This document shows, one piece after another, positions 17,828 to 28,975 of a DNA stretch of 64,000 nucleotides. A model generated the notes under the pieces. The model searched no databases, was not told the origin of the DNA, and worked only from the letters and a program-made list of their open reading frames with translations. Source of the DNA: Calothrix sp. NIES-3974 (GTDB lineage: Bacteria > Cyanobacteriota > Cyanobacteriia > Cyanobacteriales > Nostocaceae); contig NZ_AP018254.1 in the NCBI RefSeq assembly GCF_002368395.1, positions 2,666,001 through 2,730,000 of the forward strand, given 5' to 3'. The position numbers and the translations under genes are program-made. Position 1 is the first letter of the stretch, and each line of letters begins with the position of its first letter.

Positions 17828-18859
17828 ATGACTACTATGACCACAAGCAATGAAAATGAATATATTATCCCTGATATACCGAAGAGAGGAATGCCTGTAA
17901 CTATTATTACGGGCTTTTTGGGAAGTGGGAAAACAACCCTTTTAAATCAAATTCTCCAGAATAAGCAAGACCTGAAGGTTGCTGTGTTGGTGAATGAATT
18001 TGGTGATATTAATATTGACAGCCAATTACTGGTATCTACGGATGAGGATATGGTGGAACTCAGTAATGGTTGTATTTGCTGTACCATCAATGAGGGTTTG
18101 GTTGACGCTGTTTATCGTGTCCTGGAACGGGATGAGCGTGTTGATTGTATGGTGATTGAAACAACTGGTGTGGCGGATCCGTTACCGATTATTCTCACAT
18201 TTTTGGGGACGGAATTACGAGATTTGACCAACATCGATTCGATTCTCACCTTGGTTGATGCAGAAGCTTTTGGTCCGGATCATTTCCATAGTGAAGCTGC
18301 TTTAAAGCAAATCACCTATGCAGATATTATTCTTCTCAATAAAACTGATTTGGTCAATCGAGATAAAATTGATGAGATAGAAGATTTCATCCACGATGTC
18401 AAGCTAAATCCGAAAATTCTCCACACCCAATACGGAAAAGTCGCGTTACCTTTAATTCTAGGTGTGGGATTGACTCCAGAGGATTTGTATACCTATTTAC
18501 AAAATTCTGAGGAAGACCATCACCACCATCACGATGAAAATGAACATCACCATCATCATCATTCCCATCATTTAGAAAATGACGGCTTTGTTTCCTGTTC
18601 ATTTCAATTCAATCGACCCTTTGATGTGCATAAGTTTGAGCATTTTCTCACTGAAGAAATGCCAACTGACGTATTTCGTGCTAAGGGAATTCTCTGGTTC
18701 AGCGAAAGCGAATTACGACATATCTTCCAGTTGAGTGGACCGCGTTATCAACTAGATGCTGATGAGTGGAAAACCCAACCCAAAAATGAAGTCGTTTTTA
18801 TCGGTAGAAATCTGGATAAAAATAAAATTCACACACTACTTAGCAATTGTTTGCTATGA
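17828..18859 (+). CDS. COG0523 (CobW/ZNG1-type) metallochaperone GTPase
   Basis: A 343-residue G3E-family GTPase. It has the P-loop GFLGSGKTT (29-37), the metal-binding CICC (Cys82, Cys84, Cys85), [11 protein letters not shown], and the guanine-specificity LNKTDL. A His-rich loop ([19 protein letters not shown], about 224-245) precedes the CobW C-terminal domain. COG0523 proteins deliver metal, often zinc, to client proteins. The next gene is folE, whose product needs zinc, so a zinc-delivery role is more likely than a cobalamin role here. Metal identity is inference. A strong ribosome binding site precedes the start. Confidence 0.93.
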   Translation: MTTMTTSNENEYIIPDIPKRGMPVTIITGFLGSGKTTLLNQILQNKQDLKVAVLVNEFGDINIDSQLLVSTDEDMVELSNGCICCTINEGLVDAVYRVLERDERVDCMVIETTGVADPLPIILTFLGTELRDLTNIDSILTLVDAEAFGPDHFHSEAALKQITYADIILLNKTDLVNRDKIDEIEDFIHDVKLNPKILHTQYGKVALPLILGVGLTPEDLYTYLQNSEEDHHHHHDENEHHHHHHSHHLENDGFVSCSFQFNRPFDVHKFEHFLTEEMPTDVFRAKGILWFSESELRHIFQLSGPRYQLDADEWKTQPKNEVVFIGRNLDKNKIHTLLSNCLL

Positions 18860-19318
18860 TTAAGAAGTGTTAAGTTAGATGAGAATACAAATACAGGATA
18901 CAGGAGTGAAATAAATTTTAAATCTCTCTTGCAACCTGGGATATGTGTTCTATTTAGTAACCAACTGCTGTAGAAACAAAATCATTGATTCATTTAGGAG
19001 TTTTGAGGTTTTTGAGACTATAGATGTAGTGAATATAATTCATAGCTTGAGTCTATGATAATTGATTTGTCTATAAACTTGGTCTCAAAAGTTTGAAATA
19101 TCAGGCAAATTGAGCTAGCTGCTGTTAATGGTTGCTAGCAAATAAATCCGCGCTGAAATTTTTTGGTTGCAGATTGCTGAATTGAATTAAACCTGTTTAC
19201 TGACACCTAGTTACAAATAGAGCAAATCTGATTTGTAATTGGGTAATAGCAGGAATAGCAACAGTCCTAAATCAGAATTAATAATCGATTACCCAAACAT
19301 TACTACACACTTATCGTC
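18860..19318. other. Spacer between the COG0523 gene and folE
   Basis: 459 bp without a gene. AT-rich, with no strong hairpin and no member of the repeat families seen elsewhere. It is long enough for a separate folE promoter. Confidence 0.4.
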
Positions 19319-19972
19319 ATGACCTTTTCCATTAGTCCAGAACAAACTACTGCGGATGAACTTATCTCCTCTCTTTCGTTGCAACAAAAGCCTCAAGTCA
19401 CAGAAGCAGAAATGATGCAAGCTGTGAGAACCTTGTTGATTGGACTGGGGGAAGACCCGGATCGAGAGGGTTTAAAGGATACACCAAAAAGGGTGATGAA
19501 GGCTCTGCAATCTTTGACTAAAGGTTATCATGAATCTTTAGACGAACTGTTGAATGGGGCTGTTTTTACTGAAGATGCCAATGAAATGGTGTTAGTACGG
19601 GATATTGACATTTTCAGTTCCTGTGAACATCATATCTTGCCAATCATTGGTCGTGCCCATGTTGCCTATATTCCCAATGGTAAAGTGATTGGGTTATCAA
19701 AGATTGCTCGTGTGTGTGAAATGTATGCACGACGTTTGCAGGTACAGGAACGTTTGACATTGCAAATAGCAGATGCGCTGCAAGGATTATTGAAGCCGCA
19801 AGGTGTAGCGGTTGTGGTGGAAGCGACCCATATGTGTATGGTGATGCGGGGTGTGCAAAAACCTGGTTCTTGGACTGTGACTAGTGCGATGCGGGGTGTG
19901 TTTGCGGAGGATGCAAGGACTCGTGAGGAGTTTATGAATTTGATCCGTCATAGTCCGAGGTTTCACGGTTAA
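19319..19972 (+). CDS. folE: GTP cyclohydrolase I
   Basis: Converts GTP to 7,8-dihydroneopterin triphosphate, the first step of folate and pterin synthesis, as a cytosolic decamer. The 217 residues include the zinc ligands Cys102, His105 and Cys173 in [10 protein letters not shown] and HMCMVMRG, plus the family blocks [16 protein letters not shown] and [14 protein letters not shown]. It is thus the classical zinc-dependent FolE (type IA), not the metal-promiscuous type IB. An N-terminal tail of about 30 residues is not conserved. The neighbour upstream is a COG0523 GTPase, a known partner context for folE. Confidence 0.96.
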   Translation: MTFSISPEQTTADELISSLSLQQKPQVTEAEMMQAVRTLLIGLGEDPDREGLKDTPKRVMKALQSLTKGYHESLDELLNGAVFTEDANEMVLVRDIDIFSSCEHHILPIIGRAHVAYIPNGKVIGLSKIARVCEMYARRLQVQERLTLQIADALQGLLKPQGVAVVVEATHMCMVMRGVQKPGSWTVTSAMRGVFAEDARTREEFMNLIRHSPRFHG

Positions 19973-20072
19973 TTTTGGGTAGTGATAAATGGGGAGATGT
20001 CCGATTGCGACATCTCTTGTTTTTGTAAGTTGTTTGTTGACTGTTGACTACTCACCACTCCCTCCTCCCTAT

Positions 20073-21146
20073 CTACAGGATTGTTGGAGGAAATTTGGCT
20101 GGTTGGGTGTAAATTGTTTTCAGGATTTTGGCAAGTTGGTTGTTGTTGGCGTGTAAACCTTCGTAGAAAAAGAAAACTTCCCCGTTGATGCCTCGGCTAC
20201 GATTATAGGCGATCGCTTGACGTAAATAATCAGGATTTATCGTGTAGTTGCCGATTTTGATTAATATACCTGGTGCCAAGCGGGATAAATAGCCTTTTTT
20301 GCCGTAATCCCAAACTAAACTATTAATGATGCCTTGATAGCTGCGAAAATCTCGGCGATAGGCTTGGGGATGGATAAAATCAACTAATCCCCGTTCTAAC
20401 CAGGTGGTAATGTCTTGTAAATATTCTTGTAGTGCCCAACCGGGAATGCTAGGAGCCATTGATACTATGAGGTGGGGATTAATGGCTTTGATTTGCTGGT
20501 AGAGTTGGGCCAGGAAATCTGTCAAAATCTCTGCACGCCATTGTAACCAGCGTTTATCCTTGGGGTTGGCTGGGGGGGGACAACCAAATTCTTGTTGATA
20601 GCGATCGCATGTATATTGATCGTAGCCTCCTTCACTGGGGAAAGCGGGTAAGCGGTCGTCTCCTTGAATCCCATCAATGTCGTAGTTTTGGACTACTTCT
20701 AGTATCATTTCTAACATAAAGTTTTGGACTTGGGGATGGAGGGCGTTCATCCATTCAAAGCCGTTTTTGCTGAGGAGATTGCCTTGTCTGTCCCGTCCCG
20801 ACCACTCCGGGTGGCGTTGGAGTAATTTGCCACCGTTGGATTTGTAGGAACTGGCGAATCCGTATTCAAACCAGGGTATTACCTTAAGTTCAAATTGGTG
20901 GGCTGCGGTAATTACTTCAGCGAGGATGTCGCGATTTTGACTGATGGTTTGGGGTGTAGTTCCGAGAGTTGTTGCGAGGACTCGGCTGGGAAAGAGGGTT
21001 GCAGCTTGTTTCCAAACTACGGGAAATACGACATTAAAACCAATTTCTGCCAGAAAATCCATTGCGGTCATGATTGTATCTGGTGATTGGAAAACGGTGC
21101 TGTCGGTTGTTGTTAACCAGACACCACGAAGTTCTGTTTGACTCAT
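20073..21146 (-). CDS. GH10-like (GHL10) family hydrolase
   Basis: A 357-residue TIM-barrel glycoside hydrolase-like protein of the DUF187/GHL10 group. It begins ELRGVWLTTTDSTVFQSP and carries FNVVFPVVWKQAATLFPS, a KVIPWFEYGF strand, NYDIDGIQGDDRLPAFP, and VDFIHPQAYRRDF. I used the ATG at 21146 (MSQTELRGVW); the longer frame needs a TTG at 21212 and adds a non-family segment. No signal peptide is seen with this start. Substrate is unknown; relatives act on, or are proposed to act on, polysaccharide or peptidoglycan-linked glycans. It is divergent from sucrose synthase. Confidence 0.82.
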   Translation of the reverse strand: MSQTELRGVWLTTTDSTVFQSPDTIMTAMDFLAEIGFNVVFPVVWKQAATLFPSRVLATTLGTTPQTISQNRDILAEVITAAHQFELKVIPWFEYGFASSYKSNGGKLLQRHPEWSGRDRQGNLLSKNGFEWMNALHPQVQNFMLEMILEVVQNYDIDGIQGDDRLPAFPSEGGYDQYTCDRYQQEFGCPPPANPKDKRWLQWRAEILTDFLAQLYQQIKAINPHLIVSMAPSIPGWALQEYLQDITTWLERGLVDFIHPQAYRRDFRSYQGIINSLVWDYGKKGYLSRLAPGILIKIGNYTINPDYLRQAIAYNRSRGINGEVFFFYEGLHANNNQLAKILKTIYTQPAKFPPTIL

Positions 21147-21319
21147 TGGCTGGTGTTTACTTGGGATTGGGAGATTGGCAAAAATCTGACTGGAGATAGA
21201 GTTGGGGAACAAGATTTTTTCTCTTCAGAGGATGTGTCCTGAATCGGGGTGGGAATATACTATGGGACTATAGTAGCGAATTAAACAGAAGATTTTTAGG
21301 CAAATAGGAAAGTAGATAT

Positions 21320-23740
21320 ATGTCTGAATTATTGCAAGCAGTACTCGATAGCGATGAAAAAAAAGACTTGCGGATTTTAATGAGTGTTCTGCGTCAATCG
21401 GAGAAGAAATACTTACTGCGTAACGATATTTTAAATTTATATGGTGATTATTGCCAAGCCAATCAAATTTCTCCTGCTTGCTTACAATCGTCGAATTTAG
21501 GTAAATTAATTTACTATACCCAGGAAATAATTCAGGACGATACGAGTTTTTGTTTTATTATTCGTCCCCAGATAGCCAGTCAAGAAATCTGTCGGCTAAA
21601 CGACGATTTAAGCTGGGATGAAATGAGTGTGGAGGAACTATTAGATTTACGCGATCGCTTGGTCAATCGTTATCATCCTGCGGATGGTGATTTGTTTGAG
21701 ATAGATTTTGGTCCATTCTACGATTATTCTCCCATAATTCGTGACCCGAAGAATATTGGTAAAGGGGTACAGTTTTTGAATCGCTACCTTTCTAGTAAGT
21801 TATTTGCCGACCCGAAACAATGGTTAGAAAGCCTTTTGAACTTTTTACGGGTGCATAGTTATGCAGGTAATCAGTTATTAATCAACCCCCGGATTCAATC
21901 ACAGCAGGAATTATCCACACAGGTGAAAAAAGCGATCGCATTTTTAAGCAATTATCCTGATGATAAACCCTATGAAAGTTTCCAGTATGAATTGCAAAGT
22001 ATGGGTTTTGAACCAGGATGGGGAAATACGACCGCAAGGGTGAGAGAAACCCTGGAAATGTTGGATGAGTTATTGGATTCCCCTGCTCCCCAAACCTTGG
22101 AAGCGTTTATTTCTCGCATTCCCATGATTTTTAAGATTGTTCTGGTATCCGCTCATGGTTGGTTTGGTCAAGAAGGGGTGTTAGGTCGTCCAGATACGGG
22201 GGGACAGGTGGTGTATGTCCTCGACCAAGCGAAAAATTTAGATAAGCAACTTAAAGAGGATGCGATTCTAGCTGGTTTGGAAGGGTTGAATATTGAAACC
22301 AAGGTGATTATTTTAACGCGGTTGATTCCGAATAGTGATGGAACCCGGTGTAATCAGAGATTGGAGAAGGTACATGGAAGTGATAATGCGTGGATATTGC
22401 GTGTACTCCTACGGGAATTTAATCCCAATATGACTCAAAACTGGATTTCTCGATTTGAATTTTGGCCCTATTTGGAGACCTTTGCACTGGATGCGGAACG
22501 GGAATTATGGACAGAATTGCATGGTCGTCCAGATTTAATTGTGGGTAATTATTCCGATGGTAATTTGGTGGCATTTTTGTTAGCAAGACGGATGAAAGTT
22601 ACCCAGTGTAATATTGCCCATGCCTTAGAAAAATCGAAATATTTATTTAGTAATTTGTACTGGCAGGATTTGGAAGATAAATATCATTTTTCCCTGCAAT
22701 TTACTGCCGATTTACTCACGATGAATGCCGCTAATTTTATCATTAGTAGCACCTATCAGGAAATTGTGGGAACAAACGATAGTGTGGGTCAGTACGAATC
22801 CTACAAATGTTTTACAATGCCGGATTTATACCATGTCGTCAACGGAATTGAATTATTTAGTCCTAAGTTTAACGTAGTTCCCCCTGGAGTGAATGAAGGG
22901 TATTATTTTCCCTATACACGACAGGAAGAAAGGGTGAAAAATGACTGCGATCGCATTACCGAAATGTTGTTTACCCTGGATGACCCATCACATATTTTTG
23001 GTCACTTAGATAATCCCCAAAAAATTCCCCTATTCTCAATGGCAAGGTTAGACCGGATTAAAAATCTCACCGGTTTAGCGGAAATATTTGGTAAAAGTAC
23101 AGAATTACAAGAACATTGCAATTTGATTTTAGTAGCAGGAAAATTGCGAGTAGAAGAATCAGGAGATGGGGAAGAAAGGGAAGAAATAGTCAAGCTATAT
23201 CGCATCATCGAAGAATATCAACTCCAAGGCAAAATTCGCTGGTTAGGGGTACGTTTATCGAAAGCTGATTCGGGAGAAATCTATCGAGTCATTGCTGACC
23301 ATCGGGGTATATTTGTCCAACCAGCTTTATTTGAAGCCTTTGGTTTAACAATTTTAGAAGCCATGATTTCCGGTTTACCAACATTTGCTACCCAATTTGG
23401 TGGTCCTTTGGAAATTATTCAAGATGGGAAAAACGGCTTTTATATTAATCCCACAAACCACGAAGAAACTGCCAATAAAATAGTAAAATTTATCCAGGAA
23501 TGTCAAACTAACCCTGATAAATGGTTAGAAATTTCCGCCAATGCCATCGAACGAGTTTATAGCACCTATACCTGGAAAATCCATACCACGAAATTACTAT
23601 CCCTATCCAGAATTTACGGCTTCTGGAATTTTATTTCGCGCGAAAATCGAGAAGACCTATTAAGGTATATTGAATCGCTGTTTTATTTAATATATAAACC
23701 CAGAGCGCAACAACTATTAGAACAGCATAAATATCGATAA
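21320..23740 (+). CDS. susA: Sucrose synthase
   Basis: An 806-residue retaining GT4-type enzyme that reversibly cleaves sucrose with UDP or ADP into fructose and nucleotide-sugar. In heterocystous cyanobacteria it feeds glycogen, polysaccharide and nitrogen-fixation metabolism. The N-terminal regulatory part (about 1-260) precedes VSAHGWFGQEGVLGRPDTGG, the sugar-nucleotide side GVNEGYYFPY, and the C-terminal E-x7-E motif in EAFGLTILEAMISGLP (near 670). Length matches the family. A ROK sugar kinase 1.6 kb downstream could phosphorylate released sugars. A hairpin follows the stop. Confidence 0.96.
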   Translation: MSELLQAVLDSDEKKDLRILMSVLRQSEKKYLLRNDILNLYGDYCQANQISPACLQSSNLGKLIYYTQEIIQDDTSFCFIIRPQIASQEICRLNDDLSWDEMSVEELLDLRDRLVNRYHPADGDLFEIDFGPFYDYSPIIRDPKNIGKGVQFLNRYLSSKLFADPKQWLESLLNFLRVHSYAGNQLLINPRIQSQQELSTQVKKAIAFLSNYPDDKPYESFQYELQSMGFEPGWGNTTARVRETLEMLDELLDSPAPQTLEAFISRIPMIFKIVLVSAHGWFGQEGVLGRPDTGGQVVYVLDQAKNLDKQLKEDAILAGLEGLNIETKVIILTRLIPNSDGTRCNQRLEKVHGSDNAWILRVLLREFNPNMTQNWISRFEFWPYLETFALDAERELWTELHGRPDLIVGNYSDGNLVAFLLARRMKVTQCNIAHALEKSKYLFSNLYWQDLEDKYHFSLQFTADLLTMNAANFIISSTYQEIVGTNDSVGQYESYKCFTMPDLYHVVNGIELFSPKFNVVPPGVNEGYYFPYTRQEERVKNDCDRITEMLFTLDDPSHIFGHLDNPQKIPLFSMARLDRIKNLTGLAEIFGKSTELQEHCNLILVAGKLRVEESGDGEEREEIVKLYRIIEEYQLQGKIRWLGVRLSKADSGEIYRVIADHRGIFVQPALFEAFGLTILEAMISGLPTFATQFGGPLEIIQDGKNGFYINPTNHEETANKIVKFIQECQTNPDKWLEISANAIERVYSTYTWKIHTTKLLSLSRIYGFWNFISRENREDLLRYIESLFYLIYKPRAQQLLEQHKYR

Positions 23741-23775
23741 GTTAATCCCTTTTTCCGGTGGAGATTAGCCGTCTC

Positions 23776-23815
23776 TTACCCCCTCCTGCAATCAGACAAG
23801 CTACAGGAAGGGGTA
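23776..23815 (+). terminator. Hairpin after susA
   Basis: TTACCCCCTCCTG pairs with CAGGAAGGGGTAA around a 14-nt loop, starting about 35 bp after the stop. The flanking sequence is not strongly T-rich, so this may be a terminator or an mRNA-stabilising hairpin. Confidence 0.6.
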
Positions 23816-23846
23816 AATTCTGTGCAATTTCTAGAATAATTTGTAT

Positions 23847-24089
23847 TAACCTAACGTGAGTTCGATGATTTATAAAGCCTGAAACTCCTTTCCAGTAGCA
23901 TTCGTAGAAAATAGAAGTTTTTAAAAACCTCCAAGTATGATGTTGAGAATAAAATCATTAAACCTGGAATCAGTCAGTTATTGACTTTGTTCTCAACTAA
24001 TGGATGAGGTTACTTTAAACCTTAACTTTCAAAATCATTGATTCACAGGGATTGTAGCATTTATAATTCGTCGAATTCACGTTAACCTA
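23847..24089. mobile_element. MITE B copy 1 with 7-bp target duplication
   Basis: The element spans 23854-24082 (229 bp) and is flanked by TAACCTA on both sides (23847-23853 and 24083-24089). Its ends are inverted repeats, ACGTGAGTTCGATGATTTAT against ACGTGAATTCGACGAATTAT. There is no transposase inside. The same termini bound the insertion in the Uma2 pseudogene and the copy at 45797. Confidence 0.85.
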
Positions 24090-24131
24090 GAATTGATCAC
24101 GAGTGGTTAGTAAGCCCACTACTACTCCACC

Positions 24132-24258
24132 ACATAAGTTCTGAGGGGTTTGTAGTTGTTGCTTTAGCCTCGAAAAAGTTTTACTTTAGAGCGCTATACC
24201 CGCAGGGTTGTCGTAGACTAGCGCAACTATGTGCCTTTATCCACTCATCAAAATTAAT
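24132..24258. repeat. Dispersed repeat C copy
   Basis: Runs from AAGTTCTGAGGGGTTTGTAG through GCTTTAGCCTCGAAAAAG and GCTATACCCGCAGGGTTGTC to ATCAAAATTAAT. It is close to the copy at 31885-32010. The ends form an imperfect inverted repeat (ATTAnTTnTGATGG type). It is non-coding. Confidence 0.65.
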
Positions 24259-24293
24259 GCGATGACTTCCTACTCCCAACTCCCTAATTAAAT

Positions 24294-24851
24294 ATGACCA
24301 TCACTGAATCACCACCACTCAATTTAGAGAAATTTCTGGACTTACCAGAAACCAAACCCGCATCTGAATACTTTAACGGAAAAATCCAACAAAAACCAAT
24401 GCCACAGGGTGAACATAGTTTAATCCAAACAACTTTTTGCGAAGTCATCAACGGTGTCGCGAAAAGTCAAAAAATAGCGATCGCATTTCCAGAGCTACGG
24501 TGTACATTTGATGGTCAATCCCTGGTTCCAGATGTCAGTGTGTTTCGTTGGTCGAGAATTCCCCGAGAAAGTACTGGAAGGGTAAGTAATCGGTTTGAGA
24601 TTCCCCCTGATTGGATAATTGAGATTTTATCCCCTAATCAAAATACCACCAAAGTCTTGACCAGAATATTTCATTGTTTAAAAAATGGAACGGAATTAGG
24701 ATGGTTAATAGACTCGGAAAATGACAGCATTTTTGGTGTTTTCCCTGGTCAACGTTTGGAATTATACACAGGAAATAGCTGTTTGCCGGTTTTAGAAGGT
24801 ATTGAAGTTGAATTAACAGTTGAACAGGTTTTTGGTTGGTTGAGTTTGTAA
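24294..24851 (+). CDS. Uma2 family endonuclease-like protein
   Basis: A 185-residue protein of the Uma2 (DUF820) family with a PD-(D/E)XK nuclease-like fold, greatly expanded in cyanobacteria and of unknown biological role. Visible are an N-terminal EYFNGKIQQKPMPQGEHS segment, VPDVSVFRW (predicted catalytic Asp) and DWIIEILSPNQNTTKVL (predicted Glu and Lys), then GTELGWLIDSENDSIFGVF. Two further family members are in the window, one a pseudogene. It stands alone in repeat-rich DNA. Confidence 0.88.
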   Translation: MTITESPPLNLEKFLDLPETKPASEYFNGKIQQKPMPQGEHSLIQTTFCEVINGVAKSQKIAIAFPELRCTFDGQSLVPDVSVFRWSRIPRESTGRVSNRFEIPPDWIIEILSPNQNTTKVLTRIFHCLKNGTELGWLIDSENDSIFGVFPGQRLELYTGNSCLPVLEGIEVELTVEQVFGWLSL

Positions 24852-25370
24852 CATTTAGCTGGGTGGGAAAAATTATTATTGAGTCAAATTTGCATTCCAG
24901 TATCCTATCGAGGGTATCCCATATCCTGTATCCTATCTTCTAGATTTGGAAATGATACCAATTTGAACCATGAATTCGACAGATATAGCAATCCGATTTT
25001 AGTAGTGAAAAATAGCGTGCTGTTGACTGATGACTGTTAACCGTCAACCGTCAACCGTCAACAACCCCACATCTAAGATTTTACAAATCATTTAGGACTA
25101 CGATAGATTTTGGGAGTTAATGCTCTATACGGTTTTTTCAATCCATATATCCTGGATTTCTCACGAGTAAGTCGTAAACCTTGAGTAACGAATTCATTTT
25201 CCTTCTATACCCTACGGGTACGCGCAGCGTTGTCGTAGACTAGACGCTACGCGTCTACACTACTCCCTACTCCCCGTGAGTTTTAGGGTTTTGTGAGAAA
25301 TGCGGGATATGTGTAGCTGATTTACCGCAAGGTAATCCAAAATCTAAAATCTAAAATCTAAAATTGTCGT
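24852..25370. other. Repeat-filled spacer
   Basis: Contains a repeat-F copy (24984-25092; AAAAATAGCGTGCTGTTGAC followed by GTTAACCGTCAACCGTCAAC), a dyad-rich GTACGCGCAGCGTTGTCGTAG piece (about 25208-25258), and AATCCAAAATCTAAAATCT heptamers (25334-25362) just before the ROK gene. No gene is seen. Confidence 0.55.
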
Positions 25371-26294
25371 GTGGTCAAAAACGTGTCTAGGGAAGTAATT
25401 GGAATTGATTTAGGGGGAACGGGAATTAAATTGGGAAGGGTAGGAACTGATGGTAATTTAATTAAAACCATATCTGTACCAACTCCTCAACCTGCGAATC
25501 CGGAAGATGTGTTTGCGACAATTGTAGAGGCGATCGCATTTCTCGATCCAGATGGTATTAGTACAGCTATCGGGGTGGGATTACCTGGTCCAACGGATGC
25601 AAGGGGTAGAATTGCCAAGGTATCAATTAATTTACCAGGATGGGTGGATATACCGTTGGCTGATTGGTTGGAGGCAAAGTTCCACAAACCGACGATTATT
25701 GCTAATGATGCGAACTGTGCTGGATTAGGTGAAGCTTGGTTGGGTGCTGGGAGAAATTTCCCCAATTTTATTTTACTCACCTTGGGTACGGGGGTCGGTG
25801 GAGCAATTATTTTCAATGGGGAGTTATTTAGCGGTCATTATGGTGCTGCTGGTGAATTGGGTTTAATTACTTTGTACCCAGATGGCCCTACCTGCAATAG
25901 CGGTAATAATGGTTCCTTGGAACAGTTTGTCTCTATTCGAGCTATTCGCCGACGAACGGGGTTAGAACCTGCGGAATTAGGCGTTTTAGCAGCGAATGGA
26001 GATTCCCGTGCTTTAGAATTTTGGCAGGAATACGGACGAGATTTAGGTATTGGTATCAGCAGTCTAGTTTACGTATTAACACCGGATGCAGTCATTCTTG
26101 GTGGGGGTGTAAGTGGTAGTGCCAAGTTTTTTTTACCCGCAACCCGTGCAGAGGTGGAACGCCGAGTACTATTCACATCACGGGAAAATCTGCAAATTAT
26201 CCCCGCTCAACTTGGTAATCAAGCTGGTATCTTCGGAGCTGCGAAAATTGCCTTTGAAGTAATAGGGATGGGGGAGAAGGGGAAATTAGTTTGA
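25371..26294 (+). CDS. ROK family sugar kinase (glucokinase-like)
   Basis: A 307-residue ROK protein that would phosphorylate glucose or a related hexose with ATP. It shows GIDLGGTGIKLG (11-22), GVGLPGPTDARG, NDANCAGLGEAWLGAG, LTLGTGVGGAII and GAAGELGLITLYPDG. The usual ROK zinc motif CxCGxxGCxE is reduced to CNSGNNGSLE, so the structural zinc site appears lost. The start is a GTG directly after heptamer repeats. It may act with sucrose synthase upstream, but the genes are 1.6 kb apart. Transcriptional regulator function is unlikely because no HTH is present. Confidence 0.88.
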   Translation: MVKNVSREVIGIDLGGTGIKLGRVGTDGNLIKTISVPTPQPANPEDVFATIVEAIAFLDPDGISTAIGVGLPGPTDARGRIAKVSINLPGWVDIPLADWLEAKFHKPTIIANDANCAGLGEAWLGAGRNFPNFILLTLGTGVGGAIIFNGELFSGHYGAAGELGLITLYPDGPTCNSGNNGSLEQFVSIRAIRRRTGLEPAELGVLAANGDSRALEFWQEYGRDLGIGISSLVYVLTPDAVILGGGVSGSAKFFLPATRAEVERRVLFTSRENLQIIPAQLGNQAGIFGAAKIAFEVIGMGEKGKLV

Positions 26295-26504
26295 CGTGAT
26301 TAATTATACTAAGATTTCCAATTCCCTACTTTTATATCTTATATCTTGCACCTTTACGTATACATACGTTGAATTTCAAAATATACGCGATATAGCTACA
26401 GTATCTTTGTTCGCTTTTAATGCTCAAATAATACTTTTAGCTTTATACTGAGTATTTTATTTCCATCAGCTTTTCTTGGTGCAAGATGTGAGTACTCCCC
26501 CGAT

Positions 26505-26750
26505 TTAAAACCGATACCCACTAAGGGATTCAATATGCTTTACAACCAGTTCATAGGATTCGGGGTTACTGACTGGACTGATGATGATGGGGATGGAACT
26601 ATCTGGTAGCCAAAATGTGATTCTACCATTGGGTTCGCGGCAAAATGATTTGATGCAAGCAAGATTAATAATATATTCGTTGCGTTCGTAGGTGATTTTG
26701 ATCCAATAGGGATTGGCTGAGTGATGATGGAGTGGTTGAATATCTGCCAC
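26505..26750 (-). CDS. Hypothetical protein (81 aa)
   Basis: I do not recognise it. It starts at a GTG (MADIQPLHHHSANPYWIKIT) and has balanced protein-like composition with mixed beta-type segments (YERNEYIINLACIKSF, GRITFWLPDSSIPIIIS) and a short C-terminal helix (ESYELVVKHIESL). There is no signal peptide or membrane span. It is likely a small cytoplasmic protein. There is no operon partner. Confidence 0.55.
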   Translation of the reverse strand: MADIQPLHHHSANPYWIKITYERNEYIINLACIKSFCREPNGRITFWLPDSSIPIIISPVSNPESYELVVKHIESLSGYRF

Positions 26751-27247
26751 GTTGGGGAAAATTAGTATATGAAAATGGGAGATGTAGGTTTAGGATTGCA
26801 ATTTGCGATCGCAAAACCCTACGATTGTGGATTATAAATCCTTGTTAGCAAGTTGATACCGAAAATAACTTAACGTAAGTTCAACGGCGATCGCAACATG
26901 TTTCTGGTGATGAATTTTTGTGAATCTTTTCCCCAATCTTGATATTGATTACAGGAAGGAGACAGAATACAGGATACAAAATAACCGATACATAAATCAC
27001 CTCGCATCCTGAACCAAATGAAGGGTTGGGGATGAGAATCAGAATGCAGCATTTATACGTACCTATCCACAGCTTTTACACGGTCAATAAGTGAGCTTTT
27101 GGTCTAGATGGTTAATGCTTAAAGGTCTACTTTCAACCAACTAAAAGAGAAACATATCAGCGTACACAGTATAAAAGTCCACACCACGGTTATTCTGTAT
27201 CCAAGTACTCTGTATTTAACTTTCTGTCATCCCCCAATCTCCTCTTT
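26751..27247. other. Spacer upstream of hypothetical gene, downstream of pyrG
   Basis: 497 bp without a recognised gene. It contains AACGTAAGTTCAACGGCG near 26873, similar to one end of MITE B, and two HIP1-type GCGATCGCA sites. Short frames on the minus strand near 27190-27400 overlap pyrG and are shadows. Confidence 0.4.
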
Positions 27248-28915
<1,668 letters not shown>

Positions 28916-28975
28916 TTACACCCCGTCATTGTGCCACAGTAATCTACAGTCGTAATCATTTATTGGTATTGTGGC

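Noticed and set aside
24294-24851. Toxin-antitoxin or restriction module around the Uma2 genes
   Set aside because: Each Uma2 locus stands alone; no methylase, antitoxin or specificity gene is adjacent.
25371-26294. ROK transcriptional repressor
   Set aside because: No N-terminal helix-turn-helix; the protein begins directly with the ATP-binding GIDLGGT motif.
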